Positions 1 to 12,300 of a stretch of DNA of 64,000 nucleotides are shown here, piece after piece. Location: positions 1,255,602 through 1,319,601 of the forward strand of contig CM074807.1 in NCBI GenBank assembly GCA_037447605.1. The letters are read 5' to 3'. This stretch comes from Zygnema circumcarinatum (Eukaryota > Streptophyta > Zygnematophyceae > Zygnematales > Zygnemataceae). A model generated the notes under the pieces. The model saw only the letters and a program-made list of their open reading frames with translations. It made no database searches and was not told where the DNA came from. Positions within the stretch are counted from its first letter, which is position 1. Every line of letters begins with the position of its first letter. The position numbers were made by a program, and so were the translations under genes.

Positions 1-239
1 TCTCAGCTCCTTTCTCTTTTCAGAGAAGGATATTAGAGATGCTCCCGATGTTCTAGTCACTCACCTCACTATTGCAATGATAGGTTTGATTCAAGAACTG
101 GCTTTTTTTGTCTTGTTTCTGCCTGCCTTGATTGCCGCATGCACCATCTTGGTGTCGAGAAGCAGAGTCTTAGGAGCTGCTTTGTTGAGCTGTGATATCC
201 CCTTTTGTACTGAGAAGCAGTGGGATAAGCTTCTGACAG

Positions 240-3200
240 GTAGACACACAGTGCAAGCTGGACGACGTGGTTCGGCACACCAAGACATGTCAGGAGAAGA
301 AGAGGATGTTGGTGGGTAAGCTGCAAGATGTGCGGAAGGAGCAACAGCAACAATTGGCACAGTAAGAGCAGTCACCTTCTACTCGTTTCATTTTTTCACC
401 TTCCTGTATTATGAATTCGACTGCAAATTGCTTTGCATAGATTGAAAGAACCCATGCCAGTGGCATATCGGGATCGCGCAGAGGAAAAAAGAAACTACTC
501 ATTTTCAACCCAAGACCTTGCCGAGTGAGCATTGGACTACTATGTGTGAGTGAAATGCCTGCGTTAAAGTTTTGTATGGATGCACCAACAACCATGATGT
601 GTTTGCTGTTGTTTGACCAAAGTGATGTTGCTCTTGTGAGTTCGCAGACTGACGAGCGATGGCATGGACCCCGCCCGAGTGGAGGCCGCCATGGCCGCCG
701 CCGCCATGGAGGACATCTCCTGCGAGGAGGCGCAGCAGCAGGTGGCGCTGCTGGAAAAGGAGCTTAAGGAAATGAAGCCGAATATGGCTGCTATTGCAGA
801 GTATGCTTTCCGAACCCTCACTTTGTATCGTTCTTTCCTCATCAGTGATTCGTACCAGCTAATGGATTGCTTGCATTTGATGCGAGTGAAAGACAGGAGT
901 CTGTATATTAGACCATGCAGCCAATATGTAGCCAAAGTCTACCATGGTTGTTGCTTCTCAATAATGAGAGCTGCATCACTTAGGAATCTCCTTTGGATTT
1001 GCTGTCATTCCACTTTAAGATGCAGTGGCACATTGGTGCCATTTAGCTGAAGTTCAAACCATTTGCTGAGTCGTTTGATGAGAAGCTCGAGGCAAGGGAG
1101 AGATGGATCTAATTCTTTGCTAGGCATTAACAGAGACTCGGAACAACAAGCTTTGCAGTACCTTATCTTCGTTGATAGCCAGCGAAGATAAGGGCTATCA
1201 ACGACGATAAGGTTCTTCTAATTCGATGGACGAATCTGCTCGTCAAACGTTAACGTGAATGATTTCTTGATAAGCCGAATTTTACCCAACTGTACAATAG
1301 GGAGAGTTCGGAGAAGATACATACCAGCAGATGACGTTATCCCTTTTCCAAATAAACAGTTTCAATTCAAAAAGCAACCGCACTCTACGGACTCCACAGT
1401 TGTTTACAGCAATTTCGGGATTTCGTGCATTCAGACCATTCCATGGTCACATAAGGTGCATCTCTGACCATGCAGCACAGCTCTGCAGGTATCGGAGAAA
1501 GGAAGCCGAGTATGGAGAGCGAGTGAAGGACCTTGACAGTCTCACAAAGCAAAGGGATCAAATGAGAAGGGGATGGGAGGACCTGCGGAAGAGGAGGTCG
1601 GTAGACTTTCATCCTCCGCAAGCAAGTCGCCTCCTTTGGCTTTGTTAGTTTAATAGCCTACTCCATGTTTAGGTGTCTACGTTGGAACCTTCTTGTTCAT
1701 AGGGTTGGTCTCGTCTCTCGCTTATGGGTATCCTGAGGAGGTGCAATGTGGATGCAGGTTGGAAGAATTCATGGCAGGGTTCAACATCATCACAATGAAG
1801 CTGAAGGAGATGTACCAGGTATGGTGTTTGCAGCCCACATCAGCGATAATGAGAATACCCATCAACTGCTCAGGATGATTACTCTGTCATTATGGCTTTT
1901 TATTAGCAAGCCATTAAGCATTGTTGCTGTTTCTTTCCTGGAGTTGAAGAAACCAGTTCACAACGAACTTAGCCAGATGAAGTTGCAATATGTGTCTCTT
2001 TGACAATACGCTGCCTTGTGTCTCCCATGTCGTCCCCCTCCGGTGATTTATCTCATTCTCTAACACCCTTTCCATGTCTCCCCTTGCTCAGATGATCACC
2101 CTTGGTGGTGATGCGGAGTTGGAGCTGGTGGACTCGTTGGACCCATTCTCAGAGGGCATCGTCTTTAGCGTACGACCTCCAAAGAAGAGCTGGAAAAACA
2201 TCTCCAATTTGTCGGGAGGGGAAAAGGTACGTCTGCTTCTTCACGAAGAACTTCTCTGATTCAAATGAGCCGATTTGTCCGGCGAGGAGTTATTTCTTGA
2301 TTTGACTCTCTGCCTTAAACATTACCTCGTTCGTGGGCACTGTCTTTTTATAATGAGGAATGCGTCCTTTCCTAGGCTGTTGCGAAGGAAATGATTTCAC
2401 CTAATCTTATTCCACTATATAATCGGGCTTAAATGAAACAACATAGAATTGGCAGCGTAGTTTAAAGCTGCAGACGTCAAGTATTCCATCTGACGAGCTT
2501 GGAAAATACTTGGTGCTGAGTTTATGCCTTTCTGCTTCACTTCTATGTGTGCAGACACTGAGCTCGCTGGCCCTCGTCTTTGCTCTTCATCACTACAAGC
2601 CCACCCCTCTCTATGTCATGGATGAAATCGATGCAGCACTTGGTAAGGGATGAGATGAGATGAGATGAGTGCAGAACTGCGATTTGAAGAACCTATGCTC
2701 TGCAATGTTCTGTCATAGCGAGCCGTTTGAGAGGGAGAGCCTGATGGCAGAGCTAATAGTGGCCATTTCTGCAACTTTCCATTCCCCTGTTTTTGCGTAA
2801 CAGGCTCCCAGTGACTCTGTTTTTTTGCAGACTTCAAGAATGTCTCCATTGTGGCGCACTACATCAAGGACCGCACCAAGAACGCCCAATTCATCATCAT
2901 CAGGTGGGCGGGCATGCCTGCCTCTTGCAGCCGCATTCCTCCATGCTCGACTTTTTTAAATTGCATTGTCGCTTTCCTCGAGGCACTCTGAGCCTGCAGT
3001 CATTTGCACACACCCACTTTGAGAGTGAAAAAGCGAAGAGGGGCTTTATTTCCGACATTTCGTGTGATCTTCTTGCCTGCCGTTTCATTCGATGTCCTCA
3101 CTTTGAGTTTTTGCTTTTTGCCCTCGTTTGCAGCCTGCGGAATAACATGTTCGAACTAGCTGACCGCCTAGTGGGGATATACAAAACCGACAACTGCACC

Positions 3201-3254
3201 AAGAGCATCACCATCAACCCTAACAGCTTTGCTGTGGCCTCTTCCGCCTCGTGA
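240..3254 (+). CDS. SMC4: Condensin subunit SMC4, 3' (C-terminal) part
   Basis: Encodes the C-terminal coiled coil and ATPase head of SMC4, the condensin ATPase that compacts chromosomes at mitosis and meiosis. Exons read in phase: 240-361, 648-800, 1489-1596, 1758-1818, 2092-2226, 2555-2642, 2831-2903 and 3134-3254 (stop). The coiled coil leads into FMAGFN, then the QMITLGGDAELELVDSLDPF stretch typical of SMC4. The ABC signature LSGGEK is in the fifth exon, Walker B with D-loop YVMDEIDAALD in the sixth, and LRNNMFELADRLVGIYKTDN in the last, which is nearly identical to plant SMC4. The tail after the ATPase is short. The 5' part of the gene lies outside the window. Exons in bases 1-239 are not resolved, although an acceptor-like ttttcag sits near base 23. 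One donor (gtcggt, 1597) is weak. SMC2 was considered, but the C-terminal sequence fits SMC4. Confidence 0.95.
1160..1213. repeat. Near-perfect 21-bp hairpin in an SMC4 intron
   Basis: The arms at 1160-1180 and 1193-1213 are reverse complements with one mismatch, around a 12-base loop that repeats part of the arm (gcgaagataag). It lies inside an SMC4 intron. The stem is much shorter than a typical plant miRNA precursor, so a small foldback remnant is more likely. Confidence 0.7.
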
Positions 3255-3891
3255 ACCCCCTCCTTCCCTTCCAACCCTCCAGGCATCTCCTGCTCTTGAC
3301 TCCCCAGATTCCACCAATGGGGCCCGCCCAGACCTCGCCTTCATCAGCACCGTCCGATAAAAAGTCTTTTGCAGACTCTGCAATAGCTGTAGCTGTTGTA
3401 AATAAATAATGCTTCCTACAGCAACCCCAGACGTCCCTCCTTGAAGGGAGGAGCTCAGGCTTCAGAAGATTAGGGGAGTGCTGGAAGTGGAGTTGCATAC
3501 TTTTTTGTATGTTGATGACAGGGCTTGCAATCATTCTTTATTCGACCCTTCTCTTACCTCAACGGGCGGCGCATACATCATTAACATAAGCACTAACATT
3601 AGCTGTTATGTAACCGGCCACTCCCTCCTGTGAACTGTTAAAGAGTTCACTGGCATGAAAGTCCCCTCAGACCGGCTTGGGAGGAAGAACAAATTCAACA
3701 AAACAAAACGAAACTATAAACACAGAAAATTCCTAGAATGAAAACGAACACAGGACGTGCCTCGGTAATCTCTACCCCTTAGCATGTCACTCAGAGCCCT
3801 GGCCCTAAAATCTCTACAAACCTAAAAATAATTACACTGATCCGCACCTTAAGTAGCAGACCACAAGCGAGAGCAGGCTGCTGCGCATTCG
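3255..3891. other. Convergent 3' regions of SMC4 and the PsbP-domain gene
   Basis: This stretch holds no gene. It contains the presumed 3' UTRs of the two converging genes. An AATAAATAAT run at 3401-3410 is the best poly(A) signal candidate for SMC4. The remainder is unremarkable. Confidence 0.6.
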
Positions 3892-5748
3892 TCAGTCAAT
3901 GAGATCGAAAGACTCCAGCACGCGATGCAGAGGGTCCGCCAGCGAGGCGGGGGCTGGCGAGTCTCTGCTGTCAGCGAAGGCAATATTGAGTATGTAAAGC
4001 TTCTTGGAGGCGATGGTGACAGCCGTCAGGGTCCGTTTGGCTCCCCTTGTGCTGTCCAGAAAGTACTCCATTACGTAAAGTGGCACTCCACCTCGAGCTT
4101 CTCTCGAGGAGGCATTAAGAAGAGTGGCTTCGCGAGTGCTTTCCTGTGCACAATGTAGAAGCAGTGTTCAGAAAGACAAGCTTTTCACAGGACAAGACAG
4201 GGAGCTTGTGACTGGAAGCACAAAACTGCTGCTTACAGGCATCTGATTGATTGAAGAGGCGCTATGAAGTGGCCCATACCTTCTTCCTCTCTGCAGCAAT
4301 CAGTTTGTTTGCGACGTCCTCAAGAGAGCCAAACTCCCGTAGAGACGGAATCCGCACTTTATTGACCACCACTCCTATAGTGCTGCTTTTCTTCTCCGGG
4401 TCTTGAAACAGTAGAGTGGCCCCTGCCTTCTCCACCTGCACTCCCACGCAGCTTTAGATACGACATAAGGAATGGTTTGTGCTACATGATATTTCCAGGA
4501 TGCTCATGAAGAAGTTGCTCATACTTTGGAATTCCACTTGGGTACATGGAAGGAGCTTTAATGTGCCTCTGTAGAAAGGCTATTCACTTCACGGTAACAA
4601 TAGCTTCACAACTAACTGCACCCTGATGTACATAATTCTGCAAACATTGTATAGATCCTCAGAAAGGCGGCCCACGATGCACACAAAAATGAACTTGTAA
4701 AGTTTGCTCAGCTGAATACATTATTTTGGCCTAGCAATCTCCCACGAGTCTTTGAAGACTCTTGAATATGGACAAAAGTGCTGTCTACTAACAATTCTGT
4801 ACATGTAAATTTCATTTATACCAAAATAGAGTAGTCCCTTGTCTCTCATGCCCTTCCAATCAAAGCACGTGAACGGAAAAAATCAACTAAAATCTGCTGC
4901 ATGGCTTCGACATCAAGCAGTTCCTCATCCATACGACTTCTTCACATGCATCGCAACCGCCCCCTTGATACATATGCCAAGAATTGCTGGAAAACTCTCT
5001 ACACGTCGCAGTATTATCTTGCTTGTATCCTGACCTTGTTCCAGCCGGCCGGGCGCAATAGTTTGAACCCTTCTTCAGCATCATCATAAGGCACCAGCGT
5101 CAACAGAGGGGGCTCTGCCAAACTGGTCTCTGCATAGCATACCATCCGCCGAGAATGCTTCCGTCTGAGCCATTGCTTTACTTTAAGCCCCTCTGGTCTC
5201 CACTTATTGCATTAAAGTGAACAATAATGGACAAGCCAAATACTTTTTTTGAAAAACAATATCACATGACAGGCAGCACTATTGCATTTTATTGAAGAAT
5301 TAAGTTAATGAACCGAGTTCCTTCTGAGAAGTTTGGCTGAATTACTCTTGTAACTTGAGAACTCTTGAATAAAACATTAGGGTGTAAGGAAAGCGCAATG
5401 TGCTTGCGGAGTCAATGGAGGGCTCATGGCAATAATTAAGAAAGACGAGCAAAAAGAATTACCTGCTTTTGCATTCTCTCTATTGACCAATTGAGCCACC
5501 GCAGCAGCAGCAAGCAGGAGAGCTGCAGAGCGCCTCGGAATGGGTGGAGCTGCCGACAGTCCTCCCTCTCGTAGCTGCTCTCCTCCCTCATGCGCATTCC
5601 CCTCCTCCCTTTGGGCTCTCACAAGGCATATAGCAGGCGGCCTTCTCCATCTATAGGCTGCGGCTGCAGCGGGCGGCCATGGGGAGGCACGATTTATAAA
5701 TGGAGTAGAAACTTTACAAGAGGCTGCTGCAGAAGAAAGCTGAGCCAT
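3892..5748 (-). CDS. PsbP domain-containing thylakoid lumen protein
   Basis: Predicted 262-residue member of the PsbP/PPD family, lumenal proteins related to the photosystem II extrinsic subunit PsbP. Exons on the minus strand: 5463-5748, 5035-5129, 4280-4435 and 3892-4143, all in phase. Residues 1-95 form a bipartite presequence: a Ser/Ala/Arg-rich plastid part, then a twin-arginine signal ([13 protein letters not shown]) ending in an AKA cleavage site. The PsbP fold follows: EEGFKLLRPAGWNKVEKAGA, then VGVVVNKVRIPSLREFG-type sequence, then EYFLDSTRGAKRTL and ASKKLYILNIAFAD. It resembles plant PPD proteins, but I cannot assign a PPD number. It is divergent from the DUF3593-like gene, with 238 bp between the start codons. 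Its first exon is duplicated at the front of the Cu/Zn SOD gene. Function beyond a PSII- or lumen-associated role is unknown. Confidence 0.9.
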
Positions 5749-6125
5749 CCTCCTCTCGGTGCCTTCCTGCTACAGCCTGCCTCGTGCCTACGGTCGAGGT
5801 CAAGAGTGTGAGAGGGAGAGGCGTTCCGTACTCCTGCATTCATTCGCTTCAAGGCGGCAGCTGACGCAATCGTCTCATACAAAAGGCAGGTCAGGGGGAG
5901 CACGAGGGTGCTATCGTGTTGGCTATGGCCGCCTCCCTTTAGAGCAAAATCTTTCTCGGCTGAGTCCCATCGCAATTTTGGCAGCCATGGCTGTTGTCTC
6001 CATAGCTTCTCCATCATCAGCTCTGCTTTCATTTGGTCGTACACGTTCTTCTGTCTCTGTTCATTGCAAAGAAGGTCAGCCATGGCGGCGGTATAGTGGA
6101 CTCTCTTGCCATCTAGCTTTTAGAC
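5463..6125. repeat. Segmental duplication, source copy
   Basis: This block covers exon 1 of the PsbP-domain gene, the divergent promoter and the 5' end of the DUF3593-like gene. It aligns by eye with 12649-13275. Similarity is strong in the exon, patchy in the promoter, and clear again around 6074-6125. Both neighbouring genes are intact here, so this is taken as the source copy. Confidence 0.75.
5749..5986. promoter_or_regulatory. Bidirectional promoter between PsbP-domain and DUF3593-like genes
   Basis: Only 238 bp separate the two start codons, so the two plastid-protein genes probably share control elements and both 5' UTRs. I see no convincing TATA box and no G-box. A degraded copy of this interval lies upstream of the SOD gene (12932-13090). 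Confidence 0.6.
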
Positions 6126-7650
6126 ATTGTAGTAAACAAAAGGCAATAGGACATAGATTGTGGCGAAGGAGGTCTCCTTGTGTCAGAGCTGCAGTCCTCC
6201 CTGTGGATCCATGGTCTCCTGGAGGTCTGGACAGCCAGAGCATTGCGTCTTCTCTCTTTGCAGTGTCTCTTTTCCCTTATATTGGCTTTCTTTACCATCT
6301 TACTAAGTCAAAGACTGCGCCGAAATTGACACTCTTTGGCTTCTACTTCCTCCTTGCCTTCGTCGGAGCTACAAGTAAGCCTGGTGACAACCAGCCCTTG
6401 TGACAAAAGATCCACATAAGTGGATGGGTTGAACAGAACTTGCATTAGGTTAAAGAAGCCATCCGAATTTGCATATGGACTGGGTTGATCAAAGCAGAGT
6501 ATATACTAGCTTATTAGAGACAACAAGTGAAACATGTCACCTTGAATGTCCTTCAAACATTTCTTTCACTTGAGAGCCAGGACTGTGCTTTCTACCTAAG
6601 AACTGATTGGGTCTTGCCAGCCTTCTCAGACCCTAATGGAAGGCAGTGGGTTTTATAGCATACATGAAGCCCTTTAGTCATGAAAATTGCATGGTTCGTT
6701 CCTCTCTGCATACTTTGTTCAATATTTTCCCTCTCGTCTTTTCCTTAGTCGTTCTTCATGGCTACAGCGCCTCACGCAAATTTATCAAATGGTTTGAAAT
6801 CTATTTGAATTTAAGCACTTAAAAATAGTGGAGCCAAATATGACCTGTGAATAGATGGACTTTCTGAAGCTCCTCTTTTTGGGAGGCATGAAGTTGAAGA
6901 TTGTTAGGTTCTAATGTTGGATCACTGGGGGGTGTTATGGATTGCTATTTCAGTTCCCGCTGGAATTTATGGTAAGCTGACTTCCCTCAAAGTTGAGAAC
7001 ATTTTCGTTTGCAAGTAGCGCAGAAGTGCTTCCTTGTATTTCTTGTATCCCTGCGCTGCTTTCGCAACTATACAGCTGTTCAGCAACTCATTGCCACGTA
7101 GTTATGGTGCACTTAATTTACGAATTATTCAAGTTTCTGGCAAAAAAAATGCTTTTTCTTTTGATTCAAGAGAAATGCCAAGGCAGACATATTGGGCGTT
7201 TGCTTTTTGAGCAGCTCCGTTAAATATGCACTCATGCAGTCTTACTTGAAAGAAGCTTGAGCTGTAAACATATACTGCCCAGATTGCGGAATCCAAGCAG
7301 TAGAGATAGGCGGTGTGAACTGTGAAGCTAGCTCATTCTGAAGGTTGTCCTATTTTTTTTCATCTTTATGTTTCCTAGTTGCCAAAACTGGTTCAGGTGA
7401 AAGTAGAGAATGGAATCGTTACTTTCCTAATCCTGGGTTGTGGGGAAGGGCGTTTACCACAGCCAAAATTCAATATGGGACATCTTTATCGAACGTTGAT
7501 TACCTTCATGGGAGTGCTGAGTCCCTCCTTACCATCACAAATCTGTTCATCGTGTTGGGACTGCGAAGGGCGCTAAAAGAGGAAGTGAACGCAGTGGCTG
7601 ACGTCCCAAACACTGAAGCATCTAAAGCTGTGGAAAACACTGACACATAA
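5987..7650 (+). CDS. Small plastid membrane protein, DUF3593-like
   Basis: Predicted 197-residue protein. Exons 5987-6374, 6954-6971 (only 18 nt) and 7463-7650. The micro-exon encodes PAGIY and restores the reading ATIPAGIYAKIQYGTSL. The first 70 or so residues are a Ser/Arg-rich, acid-poor plastid transit peptide. Two hydrophobic segments follow (SIASSLFAVSLFPYIGFLYH and LTLFGFYFLLAFVGATIPAG), then a conserved soluble motif (SNVDYLHGSAESLLTITNLF) that is also hydrophobic at its end. From memory this resembles the cyanobacterial and plastid family DUF3593, whose function is unknown; the family name needs confirming. It is co-oriented away from the PsbP-domain gene, suggesting co-expression. 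The start was chosen because a transit peptide follows directly and it faces the divergent promoter. Confidence 0.75.
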
Positions 7651-9371
7651 GCGCCTGTTCAAAAGGTAAATTAATTATGGAGTTTAGAAAACTGTTTTGC
7701 AGCCAGACCCAGAATGGCTTTCCTTTCGTGTGATCTCTGAAATGCAGTACTTGTTGAAGTGCGGTGAATAGGAATAGGTCTTGTTATGAGGGTGGATTAC
7801 TACCATTTTCTGTGGAATTCAACGTTTTTATTGTTTCAGGGCGGCTAGGCAGGTTTTTCTTGCGTTTAGCGTTAGATAGGTCCCTGTGCAGCAATTTCCC
7901 CTCCTTAGAACTTGACAAATTCAGTTTCTTAGAAGTAACTAAGCAATAGCTGGTTACCTGGCTTAGATTCCAATAGCCTTCTCGATGGATGTTGAAGGCG
8001 AGTGGGTTCGAGTTTGTGGCCTCGTGCGTAATTTCATTCACACTCTAACGGGACAGGTTCAGTTCTGTAAGTTTAAAAACATATTGAGCATATTGCTAGG
8101 ATGACGATGTGCACGATGATGGAATTATGTTTCTGAGGGAGATGATGTACATGATGATGTGATGATGTGAGGATGATGTGCACAAATGAAGAGCGATGGA
8201 ATGATGATGGGTGATTTTGCTTAAGCATAATAAGCATCCTAACGAAGGCGGGCCATTTCTTGCATGACAGCATAAAGCATTCTAGGGATGTGAGTTATGG
8301 CCTGAACCAGATGCGCGCTTGTGCAGTGCAGCTCAAATAGAGGCTTTTGAGCAACGACGACAACAAGCGCTGCAATTTGCATTTGGATCGGACCTCTGCG
8401 TTGCATGCAAGGCACTGCAACTTCGACAGTTGGATGCCGTGGTAACGAGTTAAGGTGTGGTTTTGACAGTTGCGGTTCGGATAACGCAAGCGAATTCTGT
8501 TCTGTACTATAAAGACATTGTGTATGTCGCCCATCTTTTCCTCTTCGTCTAGATTTTTTTGTAGAAAAGCACTCATTTCTTCAAAAAAGAACAATAATCG
8601 AGCTTTTTAAGTTCTTCACAAATCAGCAAGACTAATAGCAAATCTATCCTGCAACCAGAGGTGTCGACGAAAAGGGGTGCGAATCAAGAAAGAGAAAGTA
8701 AAAATTGAGAGGGTCTCTCTCGGCTTTTGGAAGCTTCAACTCGGCACAGTCACGGTTCCGTCATTCCGTCCATGTACGGGGGACGGACGAAGGCATGGGA
8801 CACCCGTGAATGGTGTGTTCGACGGCTCCCGTTTGGGATGTTGCGGGTGCAAGGTCGAACGTTGGGAATTTTCGAATGTGGTGTGGGTGAGAGGACGGTA
8901 CGTTAAGCGCGCAGAGTAGACAGAGGGAAGGGAAAAGGGGGGGGGAGAGGAATGGAGAGAGGCAGGCAACGAGGGAGGGATGGTGCTTGACAACCTGACG
9001 GCATCTATGTCACGCAGAGCATGACATGAGCCTGCTCTTTACATCCGCAACGTCATCGCGCATCCTCACACAACATCATCGCTTTCCATCTAATTTTGAG
9101 ACAATGAATCGCCAAAATTAAAGAGCAAAGAGCCGTGCAAAACATGAAAAATTATGTAAAAAAGTGAGCGATGCTCTCATCAGTGGAGACCAGCATGTAC
9201 CGCCGACAAGGTCCTCTTGCGTAGTTACTGCGCATGGCTTGGACATTCTCCTCTCCAATGGTCACAAAAATTCGTCAAGGCTTGGAATGTTAAGTTAGAC
9301 ATTCGAATGAAAAGTCCTCCAAGTGGCGGACGATTGACTTTGGGCAGAAAGGAGGACAACTGGAAGTGAGC
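7651..9371. other. Intergenic, no gene recognised
   Basis: This is the convergent region between the DUF3593-like gene and the SOD gene. It contains a GATGAT-rich low-complexity stretch at about 8100-8215 and a G-rich stretch at 8930-8950. I see no coding region with splice support and no RNA gene. Confidence 0.5.
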
Positions 9372-12300
9372 TCAAGCAGGGGTGAGTCCCACAACGCCTG
9401 CCACCCCCCCGGCCCCCAATAGGTTGGCACAGCTGCCATTGAGAAGAAGGTATGGGAAGGGCGTGTAGGGCTTAGGAAGGAACTCCTTCCCACCTTGCCA
9501 GTCCGCCTCTAGAGGAGGATGAACGGACTGCCACTTCTGCCCCCTCGAGATTGAAATTTGCTTACAAGACATCTAAATACCGAACAGCAGATAGTCCACA
9601 CATTCTTGGGAAAGCTTTGGAAAGGTACCGCAAGCAAGACGGCCGCCTGCATTGCCGGTTGTGCGGCTGAGCTCAACCCCACCTGCAGAGGCCATAGAGA
9701 GAGGGAGGGGAGTAAGAGACGAGAGGCATGTGGTAAGTCTGTTTCCATACAAAATCTCTAAAACTGCTCTCCGCATTAGCCTGTGTTAAATTCTCTCGTC
9801 CTGCATCATGAGGTCTTGAATGCGACTGCACCTTCAAGCGGTGCATCTGTGAAATGACTTAAAAGAAGGAACTTCTCAATGGACCCCTCGCTGATGCACA
9901 CTATGGCGCAGTACTCACCTTTGCCAAGGTCATCTTCGAGCTCGTGCACCACGAATGCGCGGCCAACGACAGAGTTCACCCCAGACAAAGGAATCTGCAC
10001 AAGATGGAGAGTGGGATGAAGCCAAGAGTCCGAAGTTGTGCATGTGCAAAAAATAAGGAGAATAAGGAGAATGATGTATAGAGTGTGGAATAACCGCAAA
10101 GAAGAATCCAGGATTGCGGCAATTAACGAAGAATGAAACGCAAGGCTCAAAATAGATAGATCAGAAATATCTGACCTGTGAGTCGATCATTTCTGCCTCG
10201 GCCAAACCTGCAGGACCGCATGCAGTCCGGCCGTCAGAAGCAGCAAAATCTCAGGCTCAAAAAAAACTGGTCATATGCTTAGTAAGCTGAAATCGGCGAG
10301 ACAAAGATATTTATCACTCACGTGCGACATGCTCAGGAATCTCGAAAGAAAATCGTTCAAGCAGCCGACCTCAAAGCCTTCTCATAACAGTTACAAGCCT
10401 TCAGCATACAAGGGAGGGTTCCGATGAGCAGGCACTCGAAACACACTACCTATTGATGGACAACCCTACAGGGAAAATTGCATCTAATAGCTATTCCTAA
10501 ACCCTAAACCCTGAAGCCAGAGTCAGCCCTATAGCACGTACCATTCTCGTCCGCCAACACATTGCCCAAATCCCCCGCATGCCGCACCTCATCGTCCGGG
10601 CTGCCATGTGTTAAACCCTTAGGGTTGAAGTGGGGTCCTGCCTCCCAATAGCAGGTCCTTTCGCTCAGTAGTAGTACAATGTCACCACTTCGGTGGGTTA
10701 CAAAGTTGAGAGCATGATTTGATGGAACGAATAGAATAGAGGGGCAAGCTCACATAGCATGCAACAGTTGAAAGAAACAGAGGTCGGATGTCAAACACTT
10801 AGGTGTTGCGAGCAGCCAAGAAGAACTGTTGCCGTTCGTTACGAATGTGTTTAGTTGAATAAGGGCTTCATTTAGCACGAGTTAGAAATGTATAGCTTTA
10901 AAGCCCCATAGAGCAGTGGTGGTGGCTGAGGGGCTCACCAGTTGAGATGCAGCCGTTGGTAGTATCTCCGAATTGGTGCTGCAATGCCCACAACAAGTCC
11001 AAGCTGAATTTGTTCATAATCATAACAACAGGAGTAGTAAGCGCCGGACTTACATCCTCGAAGGCAGATAACTTATAGTTTTGACAACTCTTGGATGTAC
11101 TTGCATATGGCTTCTTTAACTTCACGTGCTTTCCCAGCATAGAATTGGAAGGTAAAAGTGCTCATTTAATAGTAAAACAGACCATAATATACAATACAGT
11201 AACGAGGAAACTACATGGACAACTCTATCGTTCGCTTGCCCTCGCTTCAGACGACAGTTCCTTGACTTAAACATATTCCAATTTGACCAATTTTTCCAAT
11301 TTGAATCTGATTTCAGAGCTGATAGAGCTTCAAAAGAGGGAAGGAACAATGAGATTGAGGTTTCTCCAGACAGTGTTAACTAAGGAGATCAGCTAGATTT
11401 CTGCTAACAGATTAAAAAAAAAGTCATTTCTCCCTTTAAGAGTGACCTATACCGCGTTCTAGTGAAAAGAAATACATACCAAATGGAATCCATGCTTGCC
11501 AGGAGTAAGTCCAGTGATCCGCAGAGTGACCTTTGTTGGCCCTGCACTTTAACAAAAGTATACTTTCAAATAGTACTACTGCAGAAAACAATGCGCTATC
11601 TGAAAATGATTTGAGCTTCAAGAACTCGTCGGCTAAATGTTTTGACCGAAACATGCGAAACTTCAATATCTTCTAGTTAGAAGCAAGGATATCAAATTCT
11701 CTGCGCTCCGCTTAGGCCGTGAAGAGATGCAAAGACCAGTATTCGCAGTCACAAATGATACCTCCGAAAGGAGGATATGCGAGATGCATGCACTCTACTC
11801 TCTCTATAAGCCTCCAATACATTATTCACTACGATAATGAGATGGCACAAGTTCCACAAAAGGATTCGTTACAAGCTTGTTCAAAAAGGCCTATTTCCAG
11901 GCTTACAAGGTTAAGAAATCATTGACAGTAAGACTAGACTGCCATCACAAGTCAGCTGACTAAATCATGACTGATAGTCTTAATGCAACACTTCGTGCCT
12001 CTGCTCTTGGCAGGAAAGACCAACCATCACCGCTCACCATCGCCTTCTTGCAGAAGGCTAACAACTCCTTCAACTCCCGCGGTTCCTTTTAAAACTGCAA
12101 CAGCCTTCTTCGTCTCCGTGAACGCCTGAGATGGAGCTGGACGACAGAAAAGAGAGGAAGGTTTAGAAAAATGGCATTATTAAGGCAAGAGCAAAAAATG
12201 TGCCTCAAAAAGCTTCCTTTGATAGTTTTTAAGAAATAATAGTGTGCCTCTTCCCCGCCTATCCATTCTCTACGTTTCCTTAGAGCAGAGTACAAGTGTT

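Noticed and set aside
7379-7462. Alternative third exon of the DUF3593-like gene starting after tttcctag
   Set aside because: It would read AKTGSG and then lose the frame. The acceptor at 7463 gives the conserved IYAKIQYGTSL.
8000-8215. tRNA or snoRNA in the ggttcga/GATGATG-rich region
   Set aside because: No cloverleaf could be formed and the GATGA motifs are part of a low-complexity run.
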